A stretch of 64,000 nt of DNA from Dolomedes plantarius (GCA_907164885.2 OU015499.1:165218097-165282096), one strand, 5' to 3'. Counted from the stretch's first letter, positions 11,019 to 21,550 are shown. Translations and numbers: made by a program. The notes: generated by a model not told the origin, from the letters alone.

Positions 11019-12960
11019 TCTATCTCTATATATATATATCTTATTAATAAAAGCAAGTGTTTGCGTGTGTGTGTGTGTATGCGGCCCCCAGGTGAATCTG
11101 TGAAACTTACAGCCATGAAATTTGGCACACGTGTAGTGCAGACTATGGGAAGGTGCACCTCGAAGCCCAATTTTTAAATTTTGTTCTAGAAAATTTTTTA
11201 TTTTATGTTTTGTGGGATTTTTATGTTTTTTTAACTTCAGATCACGATATCTCGGCAAAAAATGATCGTAGAATTTTGATCTTTTTACAATCTAAGACTT
11301 CAGACATTTCTCCTTCAAACAAGACCTCATTTGTTTAAAAATAATTTAAAACAGACTAATATTGTCATCAAAATATTAAAACCAGTTTTTAGAGAAATTT
11401 ACGCGAATTTTGAGGATCTACGGTCGATGCTCTTCGAGTTTTTATCTTACAAAGAAAATATTTACATCATCTGGAAGATGAAAGCTTTCTCATTCATATA
11501 AACCTCATTTCAAGTCTCTATCTTAAAATTTCGATTTTTAATTAAATTTTAAAGAACGATACTTCAACACAAATTTTATGTGGTTCTTCCAACGCGGTGC
11601 TCTAAGCGTTGGAATCAATCATTCATAAGAACTGCGCATGCGCACAAGGAAACGTTTTATTTACTTTTGCCGGTGTTCACTTTTTCTGTATTCTGTCAAT
11701 TTTTGTTTAATTTAGTTACTTTTTTGCGTATTCTTTCTTTTTATACTTCTGTCTGAAACTCTGGAATAGTTTTTAATTATTATTATAATACTTCGAAACT
11801 TAACAATGTTTAAAAGGGGTGTTTTAAAACAACTGATAATTATATTTGTGTTTAGCTTTGATTATGTTTGCGTTTAGCTTTGAGAAAAAAATAATTTTGT
11901 AAAGGTTTTTTTGGTCTTTTATGCTAAAATAGCACTTAAAAATCAAAAAAGAAACAAAAACTTAACTGTAAATAGCATACCTTTTTATAAATTGATCAAT
12001 TTGAAGTAATTTTTAATGAAATTTAGCTAAAACACCTATCATTCTGCACAAAATCCTAAAGCTAATGTTTTAAACTAATTTTAGCTTTTGATTGTGGAAA
12101 TTTTTTATGTTAAAACATGTTAGCAATGTATTACATATGCATTATTTTGTATGTCAAATATAGTTGCAGATTAATTTTATAGAAATTTTTGGTATGACTT
12201 TCTTAAGTAGCATGATTTATTTTTTCTCGATGATATCTTTTTCTTAATTGTCATATTTTGAGAACATAACTTTTTTAAATTAAAAAAAACACAAATAACA
12301 GTTTAGGTTAACAAGATTTATTGTCAAGAATTATATTTCACATGATTGGACAAGCCACAGGTCAAGAAGTGTTGAAATTAATGGAGGTAATGTTAATTTT
12401 TTTTACATGTGGTAAATGTTTCATGTCCTGATAAATGATTCATAGATTTGAATCGATAGCTGATTTATACCTCATTTATATTTTTAGAATTTAACTTCTT
12501 TCTTCTGTTTTAACTTTCCTGTCTATTTTACCATCATGTTTTGTTTTGCTATTAATGAAGTGTGTAAAATGTTTTTCATTGCTTACTACGATTTTAAAAT
12601 TCTTTTTTGTATTATTGGCCGGAGCATATCTGGCAGCAGCCTGTACTTTTTATTCATACTGTGTTATTTATACTGTTATTTTTTGTACGTTATTTATACT
12701 GTATTTAGTTTTTAAATTGATTTGGTATTGTTTACCTTTCAGCTTTTTCCGAATGATTTTCCGATTCTTTACCCCGGAAAGAGAAGCGAGACTGGAAGAA
12801 ATCAGACAACAACAGCAAAGAATAGTTGGACAAAAACCACAGGATCGTCATGATTTGTTAGCAAGAGTGTTTCATCAAAAATAAAATCACTTATGAGTCT
12901 CATCACAAAGGCAAAGATTTTTGGAGAAGTTAGGTGTCATATGTACACCATAACTGCAGT
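11019..12960 (+). mobile_element. Helitron 5' part with Rep-domain relic
   Basis: After an A, the sequence TCTATCTCTATATATATAT followed by a GTGTGT stretch, GGCCCCC and TGAAACTT looks like a Helitron 5' end (TC start, A-T target). Positions 11320-11600 match 17180-17430 in inverted orientation, showing a dispersed family. A Rep-domain remnant lies at 12768-12955. The matching 3' end cannot be assigned: hairpin-CTAG ends occur at 14240 and 18373, but other insertions intervene. Confidence 0.55.
12768..12955 (+). pseudogene. Helitron Rep/helicase polyprotein, N-terminal Rep fragment
   Basis: Translation gives TPEREARLEEIRQQQQRIV, KPQDRHDLLARVFHQK and, after a one-base frameshift at about 12882, KSLMSLITKAKIFGEVRCHMY. 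The pattern DRxDLxARVF...LMxxITKxxxFGxVRCHMYTI is the conserved start of the Helitron Rep domain, and repeated REARLEE motifs are common upstream of it. The second strand-transfer motif and helicase are absent here. The hydrophobic stretch upstream (12546-12765) in the same open frame looks noncoding (AT-rich, poly-F/Y/I). Confidence 0.75.
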
Positions 12961-13083
12961 TTTGACTCATTTAAACTCTGTATTCTCTCATTTTTATGCC
13001 CCTGTAGCAGTAGTGGATTACATGGTTAACAAGAGTTACTCATTTTGTTCCATTTAAAAGGAATTAGGCTGTGGTTCATATGG

Positions 13084-13310
13084 GAATGGCGTTTAGAAAC
13101 ATACGGCATATGAGGCAGATATTTCGGATCAAATAATAGCCAAAGATGACACCACTTCAGTCAGTTGTCACAAAACAACTGTCTCTGTCCGCATGTTGCA
13201 GAAGCCTCCTCTACACGATTTCTTCATTCTGGAATGGCGTTTAGAAACATACGGCATATGAGGCAGATATTACGGATAAAATAATAGGGAAAGATAGCAA
13301 GTGTCTATAG
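13084..13310. repeat. Direct duplication, about 150-bp period
   Basis: A 65-bp segment starting GGAATGGCGTTTAGAAAC at about 13084 recurs at about 13233 with few differences. No open frame is involved. Confidence 0.75.
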
Positions 13311-13715
13311 ACAATGCGTGGATTGTCCCTATTGCCCTCTACTAACCACAATTTTCAATGCCCATATAAACGTAGAGTACTGTATTTCAGTTTTATAGTG
13401 TTGCGTGTGAGTGGAACACTGGTGTGTGGTTTTCAAATGATTTTAGCTTTTACTGGAAATTAGCAGAACATTAGCTTCCAAAACTGTAATTGTTAGGAAA
13501 GTTTTGAATTTAATTTATTAAATGCTGATCACGAGATTTCTTTTCTTTTTGTGATACTTTAAATTAATTTTGCATCACGTGCGTAACAACGAAATTAATT
13601 GACAAAGAAAATATTAAAATACAGTAAAAGATAAAATTTAACCACTAGACTAATTGAGATGGAAATTTTTAAAAATTTAGTTCAAATTAGTAAGTTTTAT
13701 GGATATTAAATCAAA

Positions 13716-14240
13716 TCTATATATAAAACTGTAATTTCCTCTCAAAATATGCTTCGCCTTGACGATAAATAAGTCCCAAGGCCAAACTTTAAAATATGAT
13801 GGCTTACATTTACCAGAAAATTGTTTCTCTCACGGTCAGTTTTACATATGTTTATCGACGCTTTAGATATCACAAAACCATGACTCTCACATCGTTTTTG
13901 GATAACAGAGTATGTATATTTCTCTTCGGAAAGAGCATAAATGCAGCCTTCGAACCACTGCTTTGTTAAAAACGCCATTTTGAATAAAAACAAAACTTTC
14001 AAGCCGCAGACGATAATTTTGACTTTTAAATACATAGTACAATTGCAATTATTTCTTTTGCAGTAAACAAATTTTTATTACCGCTTACCAAAATCGTCTA
14101 AAATATGTGCAAACAGCCTCTGTATTTGCTACCGCAAAAGAATTTTAGCGAAAACTGTAGAACATCATAACATGAGGCTAATCATTGAAAAAAATAATAA
14201 CAGAAACTGAATCCCGAGCGAAGCCGGGTAATACATCTAG
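13716..14240 (+). mobile_element. Short nonautonomous Helitron
   Basis: Starts TCTATATATAAAACTG after an A at 13715. It ends with the hairpin CCCGAGCGAAGCCGGG, 11 more bases and CTAG, followed by T at 14241. TC start, hairpin, CTRR end and A/T target are the Helitron hallmarks. The same 3' end (about 80 bp) recurs at 18292-18373 and 45381-45461. The interior carries an inverted transposase fragment (13742-14035). Confidence 0.85.
13742..14035 (-). pseudogene. Captured N-terminal (HTH) fragment of a DD41D mariner-like transposase
   Basis: The open frame contains, from an internal Met near 13978, a segment ending FVISKASINICK. It aligns with the start of the transposase relic at 37453: FEGC-x2-ALSEEKYTYS-x2-QKRCESHGF here against LEGY-x2-VFSEENYSYH-x2-IKRSKNHGY there. 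This looks like the helix-turn-helix region only; the catalytic part is absent. It lies wholly inside the Helitron, reversed relative to it. It could be a passive capture. A short HTH-only protein is possible but nothing shows that it is expressed. Confidence 0.6.
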
Positions 14241-14259
14241 TTAAAAATAAAAAGGGCAG

Positions 14260-14560
14260 CGAGAGAGAGAGGGAGAGAGAGAGCTAAATTAATTCCTCGG
14301 AATAAACAAATTAACATGTTTATGCGGCCTCGCGCGCAGCATCTAAAGCCAGATTAAAACATGTCACTGAGCATGCGCAGATAGCAATTTTTAACTGTAA
14401 ATGATCGCTGATTGATAGAAATTGCGGTTATAAAAACCAAATTTAACACATCTATAGATAAAAATATTTCATTTAAGACTAAAATGAAGTAAATTGATGC
14501 AGTAGTTTTCTTTCACGGGCTGTCCAAGAATCGACGTAGCAACTTAAATATAGATTCAAT
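14260..14560. repeat. Dispersed noncoding repeat, also at 41620-41760 and 41805-42112
   Basis: Contains CTCGGAATAAAC, CACTGAGCATGCGCAG, AGAAATTGCGGTTA, AAAATGAAGTAAATTGATGC and AGCAACTTAAATATA in that order. The same order occurs at 41805-42112, and the GCATGCGC half occurs again at 41620-41760. No coding frame; the family is unknown. Confidence 0.7.
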
Positions 14561-14699
14561 CAAACAAGCAACTGGGTAAAAGTCGAGTCGAAACCAAATA
14601 CCTTGAAAAGCAAATGCAATTTGCACCCGGGTAAATCGCATATGCTCGTATCTCTATGGAGAAGATGTAGATGCTTAAATTAAGGCTAGGTATATGGTC

Positions 14700-14936
14700 C
14701 TATTGAAGGTTACGTTTGATATAGATTGCTGTACCTCCATAGGGTAGGGTATTATTATCGCTATCAACTCGCGGTGTACGGATTAGATTAAAATTTTGAA
14801 TTTTAAGATATCTGGCGAGGCGGTTTTTAAATTCCTGTACAAGAACCAAATCTATATAATAATCAATAAGACAGTCCATCAGTTCATCTGTTTTGGTTTT
14901 AAGCCGGTCAGCGTTCCAACTCAGTATTCTGACTGC
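14700..14936 (-). pseudogene. Jockey-like ORF2, AP endonuclease N-terminus
   Basis: Reads AVRILSWNADRLKTKTDEL, LVLVQE and GGTAIYIKR before a TAG at 14700-14702. LxWNADGL...DLVLVQE...GGTAIYIK is the beginning of the apurinic endonuclease domain of jockey-clade elements; WNA and VQE carry metal-binding residues. The usual G after AD is R here. The remaining endonuclease and the RT are missing. Confidence 0.8.
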
Positions 14937-15099
14937 AGATAGAGGGATTAAAGTGAAGAGTGCGCATGCGCGGGATCAGTCATGACGACAGAGAGATTAA
15001 AATTACCTATTAAGTTATTTAGTCCACTTTGTTGTAAGTTTAATTGTGCTGGTTGGATGCTGAGTAATAATCTCTCTATTGTTTTAAGTCTATATATAT

Positions 15100-15595
15100 G
15101 CGCGTCTAGTTGGTTTAAAGTTTCAGTATTGGGAACAACATTTGCGGAGGGAATATTTATGTTTGAATTGCAGCTGGTGTGATTACTTTATTGTTTGATA
15201 TTACTTTGTTTACTGGGAAGGGGGGTACCCTGTTGTCTATTTTTAAGTATTGCACTGAAAGATTTAGTTGGTTCAGCTTCTGCGGTCTTAAATGTATTCC
15301 CCGTGTTCGTGTGAACTATCACCCTTCCGTTTTCTTCACTGACCTTCCCCATGTCTCTAATGGGTTTAACCTGTTGTTTTGTAATGTAGTTGGGGTGACA
15401 AAAACAGCCCTTATAATTTGCCGGGTGATCTCCACCACAGTTAGCGCAGACGACTTTCTCAGATTGGGGCTTGTTGCACTCGTTGGTCCGATGGTTTTCT
15501 GCACATTTTACACATCTGGCATCTATCCTGCAGTTATCGCTACTGTGATGAAAATTCTGGCAATTATAACACTGTCCCCCCCTATTTGAATTTAT
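15100..15595 (-). pseudogene. Jockey-like ORF1 zinc-knuckle region
   Basis: Minus-strand translation shows three knuckles: CYNCQNFHHSSDNC, CVKCAENHRTNEC and CANCGGDHPANYKGC. This triple CCHC array is characteristic of jockey-clade ORF1 proteins (the family often annotated as transposon X-element nucleic-acid-binding protein). The C-terminal part then decays into stops before ORF2. Confidence 0.85.
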
Positions 15596-16886
15596 AGGCT
15601 TCTATTCTAACTATGAATCCCAGAAATTCATTCAAATGATAAATTTCCCTGGTATTTTCTGAAGAATTAGGTTGCATAGAAATATTGGGAGTTCGGTTTT
15701 GGCTTGAATCGTTTTAATTGGGAGTCCTTTTGTACCTGGAATTCTTAGATTCATTAGCTCTTGTCTGACTTCTTCAATCGGAATGTCCGAGGGGATACCA
15801 TTAATTAGTATTTAAAGTGGTCGCTGTTCGCGCGGCATCATGACGAAGAATTTAATATTTTTTTTAGATAGGAGATCCTGGATTTTCCCAAATTGTTCAC
15901 TGTTTCGGGGGAAAACTTTAATGAACTTCCCTTAGTTTTGTAGGGACAATTTTGTTTTAAGCGAGTTGTTTATTTCACTAGCTATATTTCTCCATCGGGT
16001 GTCCTGCTCTTTTAATATCCAGAAGGGATCTGGTTTTCTTTCTCTGTGTGCCTGCGCACTAGGATTGGGGGTATTACCAACTTCTATTTCCTCATAATTC
16101 ACTCCGTCGTTATCGACCGCTAGCACACTAAAACGATTATTAATACTGACAGCTGCCTCAACATTTGATCTGGTCGCAAGCTTTTTAGTTTTCTGTCTAG
16201 TGCTGACAATGCTAGATTCCTCATTACCATTAGTAATAGTTTTAACGTTATCATATTCCTTTTCAATATCACTAAATTCCTTAGTTCTGTTCTGTGGCCA
16301 GATATTACGATACTCAATATGTTTACCGAACTCCAACATATTATCAGTACTACTGCAAGCAAGAGAAGCAGTAATCAAATTCCACATACCTTGTTGGGTC
16401 CTCACAGCCCCATAGAAGTCCTCAGAGTCCTTTTCGGTTGCAGTCAGCTTGTAGCGTAAGGGCCTGTTCACATAGGAGACCGTTACGTAGCGTTAAGAAA
16501 AAGATGACGTTCAGACGAAAATAAACCAATCATAGGCGTTAAAAAGTTTAGCAATGAAATTTTTAACGCCTATGATTGGTTTATTTTCGTCTCAACGTCA
16601 TCTTTTCCTTAACGCTACGCAACGGACTCCTATGTGAACAGGCCCTCAGTCCGTGAGAAATTGGGAAATCTTTATAGCTTTATCCGAATGAGCAGAAACG
16701 TCCGGTAATCCACTTTTGCCTTTGATGATGATGACGGCGAGGTCCCAGACGACAGATCTTTGGCATCTCCTTCTTGATGGTGTCCATATTTGAAGTCGAA
16801 GCCATTTCGACGTTAAGCGTAGAAATACGCACCATTGAAGGATTGCTGTGACCTACGTCCGTCACCAGTAGAGGCCCGTCACACAT
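15595..16886 (-). pseudogene. Jockey-like ORF1 (gag-like nucleic-acid-binding protein), N-terminal and middle part
   Basis: The frame at 16886-16680 (MCDGPLL...) is the N-terminal part and is frameshifted. The body is the open stretch 16471-15932, with RYKLTATEKDSEDFY, NNRFSVL and KPDPFWILKEQDTRW, continuing past its stop towards 15620. The start Met of that open stretch lies in the inserted MITE, so it is not original. Plus-strand open frames over this stretch are antisense shadows. Confidence 0.75.
16459..16646. mobile_element. 188-bp foldback MITE, copy 1
   Basis: Nearly the whole element is an inverted repeat: AGGGCCTGTTCACATAGGAG at one end and its complement at the other, with long arms (to about 16550) around a short loop. 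The second copy at 46814-47001 has exactly the same length. It interrupts jockey ORF1. No clear target duplication. Confidence 0.85.
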
Positions 16887-17179
16887 CTAAACTTAATTTA
16901 TTAAAATAAAAACAAATACTTTTTAACTTAACTATAGTATACTATAGAAGTATGTGTATTTTTTTCATACCGACGAGAAATAAAACCCTCTACTACCCTC
17001 TTGCCCAAGCAATGATGGTCTTCGCAGCTACCTTTCATTACGCTTTAGAAAATGTGTTGTGTACAGATATTTTTACAAAACTAGGGTCGATCCTCTGTTA
17101 TGGCTAATAGCGAAATGCATAGGGGTGAATCTCGGGCAATGTAACAGCTTCCATCCATTTACTGCTGTCACCCTTAATG

Positions 17180-17430
17180 CGAAAGGCGTTTCAACACTGT
17201 TGAATTATCAGCTTTAAAATTCTATTGAAAACCGAAAATTTAAGATATAAACATTAAATGAGGTTTATATGAATAAGAAAGCTTCCAGATGATGTAAATA
17301 TTTTATTTGTAAGATAAAAATTCGAGGAGCATCGATATTGTATCCACATAGGGGACGATATTTTTTGAAAAACTGTGTTTCATTTTTGATGAAAATATTA
17401 GTCTGTTTTGAAATATTTTTAAACAAATGA
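17180..17430 (-). repeat. Inverted copy of Helitron internal sequence (11320-11600)
   Basis: Read on the minus strand, the motifs CTCATTTGTTTAAAAAT, CAGACTAATATT, TTTACATCATCTGGAAG and CATATAAACCTCATTT appear in the same order as at 11320-11600. Confidence 0.7.
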
Positions 17431-17440
17431 GTTACTTTTT

Positions 17441-18170
17441 TTAGAATAGAGACATTGTTTTCCTGGATTTTCTTTCAGAAAAGCAGTTGATCGCTTCTTT
17501 ATAATCTATTGGATTAGCCTCTTGGCTTTCTATAGAGAGTATTGGGAGGTTTTTAAATCTGTCTTGAGTCATTGTTGATCTGAGATAGTTATTAATTATC
17601 TTCAGTTTGCTAAAACTCCTCTCGAATCTTGCTGATGTAGTTGGGAACGTTAAATAAACTCTCAAGGATATCCCCACATTTTGGAAAGCATCAGTCGAAT
17701 CTCTTTCTTGAATAAGGTTTAGAAGATCAAGTTGATTCATTTCTTCAAAAACTGTTGAATTTTGTAACTGGTCACGAAGAACTTGGATTTCAGTAAGAAA
17801 CTCATCTTCACTTATATCTTCAAGATATTTACTAGCTAAGTTTGCAGCACAAGTTTTTGGAAAAAGTAATATTGTTGAGTGCACTTATACTCTGCATTCT
17901 ATCTTTCAACTGGATTATTATCCCATCGGTTTCATCCTTCGTACTATGCCACAAACTTTCTTCTACAGAGAAACTTCTTCCTTCATTTTGCGCCATCTCT
18001 CCAGGCATTATTTTCTTTTTCGGGATTCTGCGAGTTTCCATCGGTGGCCCCACTTCAATTTTTTACGCTATTTCTTTAGCAGACTTTATCCAATCATTTA
18101 TTTAATTTCTCAGTCTTTGCATGGTTTTGGTGAGACCTTCCAACATTTGTATTGTTTTGGTCGCAGATGA
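17441..18170 (-). pseudogene. hAT transposase C-terminus (ZMYM1-like), fragment
   Basis: The main frame (17884-17441) contains DLLNLIQERD, SLRVYLTFPTTSARFERSFS, KLKIINNYLRSTMTQDR and LPILSIESQEA, which is the hAT dimerisation region (typically LR-x-LT-x-P-x4-A-x-ERSFSKLK-x-IK-x-YLRS). The part before it (KKKIMPGEMAQNEGRSFS, to about 18053) is in another frame, so there is a frameshift near 17850. No catalytic N-terminal part is nearby. It is a truncated relic. Confidence 0.85.
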
Positions 18171-18291
18171 TAAAAAAGAAACAAAAAATGTTGTGTACAG
18201 GCAAGTATTAAAATAACAACAAATTAGTTAATAAATGAATTTTTTATAACTGAAAAAATGAAATTAATTTGTTTAAGAGTTCTTATAACTT

Positions 18292-18373
18292 TAGAACATC
18301 ATGACATGAGGCTAATCATTGAAAAAAAATAATAACAGAAACTGAATCCCGAGCGAAGTCGGGTAATAAATCT
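18292..18373 (+). mobile_element. Helitron 3' end
   Basis: About 80 bp nearly identical to 14158-14240, ending with CCCGAGCGAAGTCGGG, a short spacer and CTAG. It may be the 3' end of the element that starts at 11019. Confidence 0.75.
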
Positions 18374-18759
18374 AGTAGTTTAATAAAACCCCACCAGTAA
18401 AAAAAAAAAAAGTGAGGTCGGGGGACCCTCGACAGGAACGAAGTTCCTTACGTTATATTTTCAACTCTAAACGTGATTTTATAAGTAGATTTCTATTGAT
18501 TATATTAGTGTATTTTTGTCACGCCAAAAAAGCGCAGCCCTCTTTTATTAAACCAATTCTCTCTCTCTCTCTATTTTTTTTAAATTAAAAATTTTAATAT
18601 ATAAATTAATTATTTTTAGTAAAATTGAAAATTTTAATATATAAATTAATTATTTTGATTTAGATGTTACCTAGCATAATTTTCAATCGGATTAATTTTA
18701 TTATTTAATCACCAGCAAATATAAATGACACAATATAAATCCCGTGTGAATTAAAACAA

Positions 18760-19565
18760 TAAGTTTAAACAGAAAGACGCGATTCCATAGGGACGGTATA
18801 AAATCTTTCAAGTAAAGCATTTAGAACTGGTCGAAGTTTATATAAACGATTATGCTGACGGTCATCATGTGGTTGTTGTTTTCTGTAGTCATTAAAATGT
18901 AGAAATTCTCTTATCTTTTCAAAGCGTTTTAATGACATACATTATTTTATTACATCATTGCCTATGGCAGGTGACCAATATGTCCTAGTATTTAGTATAT
19001 GTACAATAGACATCATTATACAAATACCAATGTATTATTTAATTTCTAAATTCGTTACATTGACACACTTTTCTGGGTTTTTTTGCACACTGAATAAATT
19101 TGTTTCTTGACCTATATGCTCAATCAAATCTTCTGTAAAAAGATAACTAAAAACATTTAGAGGTGTGTTTAAACTCATAATTTCAGGAGCGAGATTCTCG
19201 TCACCTCGGAATAAAATTTGATCATCATTTAGAAGTAAATTAGTTTTCTTCCAGTTGATTGCAGGCTTTGTTCTCCTTGTATTATTTCTATTAGTTTTTG
19301 GAATGTTCCCACCATTAGGCAGATCTAGAACATCGCTATTATCAAGTAATGATACCTCATCTTCTGAATCACTACTACCATCAAAAATTTCATCACAAAC
19401 TTTGTTTGGTTTATAATTAGGATCACGTGTGCTGCCATCGCTTTCTGAATCAGATCCATCTTCACTATGATCACACCACGATCTGTTCATAAGTTCCTCA
19501 ATTTCTTTCTGTGTTAAAAACATTCTTCCCGCCATTTCCTTATAAAAATGGCGTAAGCACACCAT
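18760..19565 (-). pseudogene. piggyBac-type transposase, N-terminal half
   Basis: The first frame (176 residues from Met at 19565) has an acidic N-terminus (HSEDGSDSESDGSTRDP) and then PLNVFSYLFTEDLIEHI, typical of the DDE_Tnp_1_7 (piggyBac) family. After the stop at 19035 the same strand continues with YIGICIMMSIVH, TRTYWSPAIGND, MSLKRFEKIREFLHFND and YKLRPVLNALLERF, all piggyBac signatures. It ends before the first catalytic Asp region (VDEQ). One premature stop interrupts the joined reading near 19035 and more follow. Subterminal palindromes (GTATCA-x5-TGATAC type) sit at about 19566-19583 and 19914-19931. Confidence 0.85.
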
Positions 19566-19932
19566 GTATCATTTTTGATACATAAAATTGAAATCATACT
19601 TTTTATAAAAGATTAAAGAAGTATTTTATTAAGAATTATAAAAGCTACGTACGTCTAAAATACATTTATAAAACTTTCAAAGATGTAAACTGACTTTAAA
19701 ATGCTGAAAATATAGCAAATACTAAGGCAGGACTGGTATGAATTTGAACGGCTATCTTTTACTGAGATAGCAGTTGTATTCCTGCTGCCATCTATACTAT
19801 GAAAATGTAATTAACAGTGATTAAAAGCTTTGCTATGATGTTTCAAAATTAATACAAGGTGCACAAGTGGATAAAAAATATTGCTTTTGAATATAAAAGG
19901 GAAAAATAACTTATGTATCAAATTTGATACAG
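19564..19932. repeat. piggyBac-associated palindromes
   Basis: TGTATCATTTTTGATACA at 19564-19581 and TGTATCAAATTTGATACA at 19914-19931 flank about 330 bp upstream of the piggyBac-type start codon. They look like transposase-binding or subterminal repeats of that element. Confidence 0.6.
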
Positions 19933-19970
19933 TGTGCAGTGATGGGTTTTAAAATTGCCGGTAGTGCTTG

Positions 19971-20045
19971 GGCGGGGATTTGAACCTGGGACCTCTGCAG
20001 TCCGATGCTCAGTCAAACAATCCGATGCGTTAACCATTCAGCCTC
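19971..20045 (-). repeat. tRNA-derived SINE head or tRNA pseudogene
   Basis: On the minus strand there is an A-box-like GAGGCTGAATGGTTAACG (20045-20028) and a B-box GGTTCAAATCC (19986-19976), spaced as in tRNA genes. The anticodon part holds a direct duplication (GCATCGGA twice), and the T-stem and acceptor do not pair well. It is therefore not a functional tRNA and is more likely a tRNA-derived SINE. Confidence 0.55.
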
Positions 20046-20059
20046 AGAGTCCTTCAGAA

Positions 20060-21550
20060 AAAGCTCTTATGAAAGGGACATAACGTTTTTTCGTTACGTG
20101 ACGATTCCTGTCAGTTCACTTAAGTCGCGTAAAAGAACTTCGTTCCAAAAAGAAAGTGATCTCAGGATATCTATATTTTATGTATTATTTATATTTTTAT
20201 GTCACTAGGAAATTATAAAAAAAGGATAAATTTTTCAATCCCATTTTGCCGCCCCCCCCTCTCTCTTAATCCGGTACTGTCACACATAAGCGAGAATAAA
20301 AATTTCCCGTAAGGTCACAGACGTAATAATAGTACCGAAAGAAAGCAAGACAGCGAAGAAACACGGAGAGCTCTCAGTCACGTCCTCTCTCTACCGAGGC
20401 CGGAGGGAGAATCCACTTCCAGGTTCCTCATCAGTTACTCTTGCCGGCGGTAGCAGTGATTAATCACAGGCAACTGAATTTCGTTATTTGTTGATTCATT
20501 GGCAACGGTATCTCGAAAACATCGATTTTGTGTAGTTAATGTTGCTGATTGCATTTAACTCTTCATAATCTTAGTAATTAAATGTAAAAAGTGGTGCCCT
20601 TCACTACAAATTTTCGCAGCTTTTCGGATAGATCACAAACTACAACAACACTACAAATGATGCTGGAAAAATAAACAGCTATTTAAGTAAGTTTAATTTA
20701 CAGGTATTTTTTTTCTGTATTGTATGACAGAATTGTCTTGTTAAACTGTTGAAAATGATTGGTAAGTGAGAACGCCGGCTTAAAACTCTAAAAAGTATAA
20801 CTCAAAAATAAATCAAGTGTGCTTTGTAGGAAAATTCTTGATGTACTGTTATGTTTAGTTTTTATTTTCAGAAAAAATGGAAAATTTTTATCCCTACCTA
20901 ACCCATGCATTTTAACTAAGGTACCCTATTTCGAGAACCGGCAAAAGAAAAAGTCATTGCTTATACACCACATCACATAGAGTTTTTTTATAAATACCCT
21001 CTAAGTCATTAAGAAATGAAGAATACAGAAAATATATATAAATGCCTTTTTTTTTTTTTTTGGCAAAATTACTACATTACTGCAGGGTTTTCACTTGCCC
21101 TATAAAAATTTTGTGTTGGTGCAAGTTAGAACACGAAGATTCAAGCAAGTGAGAACAGTGAAATTTATCAAAAAAACAAACAAATGTGAAAGAAAATCAA
21201 CTAGTTTTATGTAGCCAGTTCTCGATGATTGCTTGAATGTACTAGATGATGAATTTTTAGTGTTCCTGAAAGAGGTGAGGCCTGGAAGGTGTGGTGAACT
21301 AATTTTTTCTTTGTCTTTTTGGTCCTACAACATTTAGTAGGGACTAGGCAAAGGAATAGAACCTTTGAGTAGTATAGAACATGTAAATAAACAGCAAATT
21401 TAAGTAGTAAGCTAGTGGAAATATTTTGTTTTGTTTTGAACTTTTAATAGAAGTTTTCATTTGTTACAATATTCAGTTAACAAAAGAAAAAAAGCACTAT
21501 AGAAGATATAAATAAATAGTAAATTGAACTAATAGGCTAGAGAAAGAGGA
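20060..21550. other. Intergenic; includes a G+C-richer stretch (20280-20480) and a dispersed repeat (20645-20758)
   Basis: No convincing open frame. The 20280-20480 patch is less AT-rich than its surroundings and could be a promoter or transposon piece, but nothing in it is diagnostic. 20645-20758 pairs inverted with 1497-1605. Confidence 0.4.

Larger units (their letters stand above)
9479..11022 (+). mobile_element. Pogo/Tigger-like DNA transposon, split by a solo LTR
   Basis: The left end after TA is CAGGTAGCCCTCCTACAGCA. The inverted right end runs ACACCGTGTT-like at about 10246-10262, is interrupted by the LTR (10263-11011), and resumes as GGGTTATCT at 11013-11021. Once the LTR and one AGGG copy are ignored, the right end matches the left end over about 24 bp with a few transitions. 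CAG tips, TA target and CTCTAACACG motifs fit pogo/Tigger elements. The interior (excluding the LTR) is about 790 bp and holds only the transposase C-terminus. Confidence 0.7.
14640..16886 (-). mobile_element. 5' part of a jockey-like non-LTR retrotransposon
   Basis: Minus-strand order is ORF1 (gag-like, CCHC knuckles) then ORF2 (endonuclease start), as in jockey/I-type elements. It is truncated within the endonuclease near 14640, so RT is absent. A 188-bp foldback MITE (16459-16646) is inserted in ORF1. A jockey RT fragment of possibly the same family lies at 47581-48378. Confidence 0.8.

Noticed and set aside
12546..12765. Small membrane protein with hydrophobic segments
   Set aside because: The hydrophobic residues come from AT-rich DNA upstream of a Helitron Rep relic in the same frame; no independent support.
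15179..15589. Plus-strand frame of 136 residues
   Set aside because: It is antisense to the jockey zinc-knuckle region on the minus strand, which has clear CCHC motifs.
19971..20045. Functional tRNA gene
   Set aside because: A and B boxes are present but the T-stem and acceptor do not pair and the anticodon region is duplicated; a SINE is more likely.
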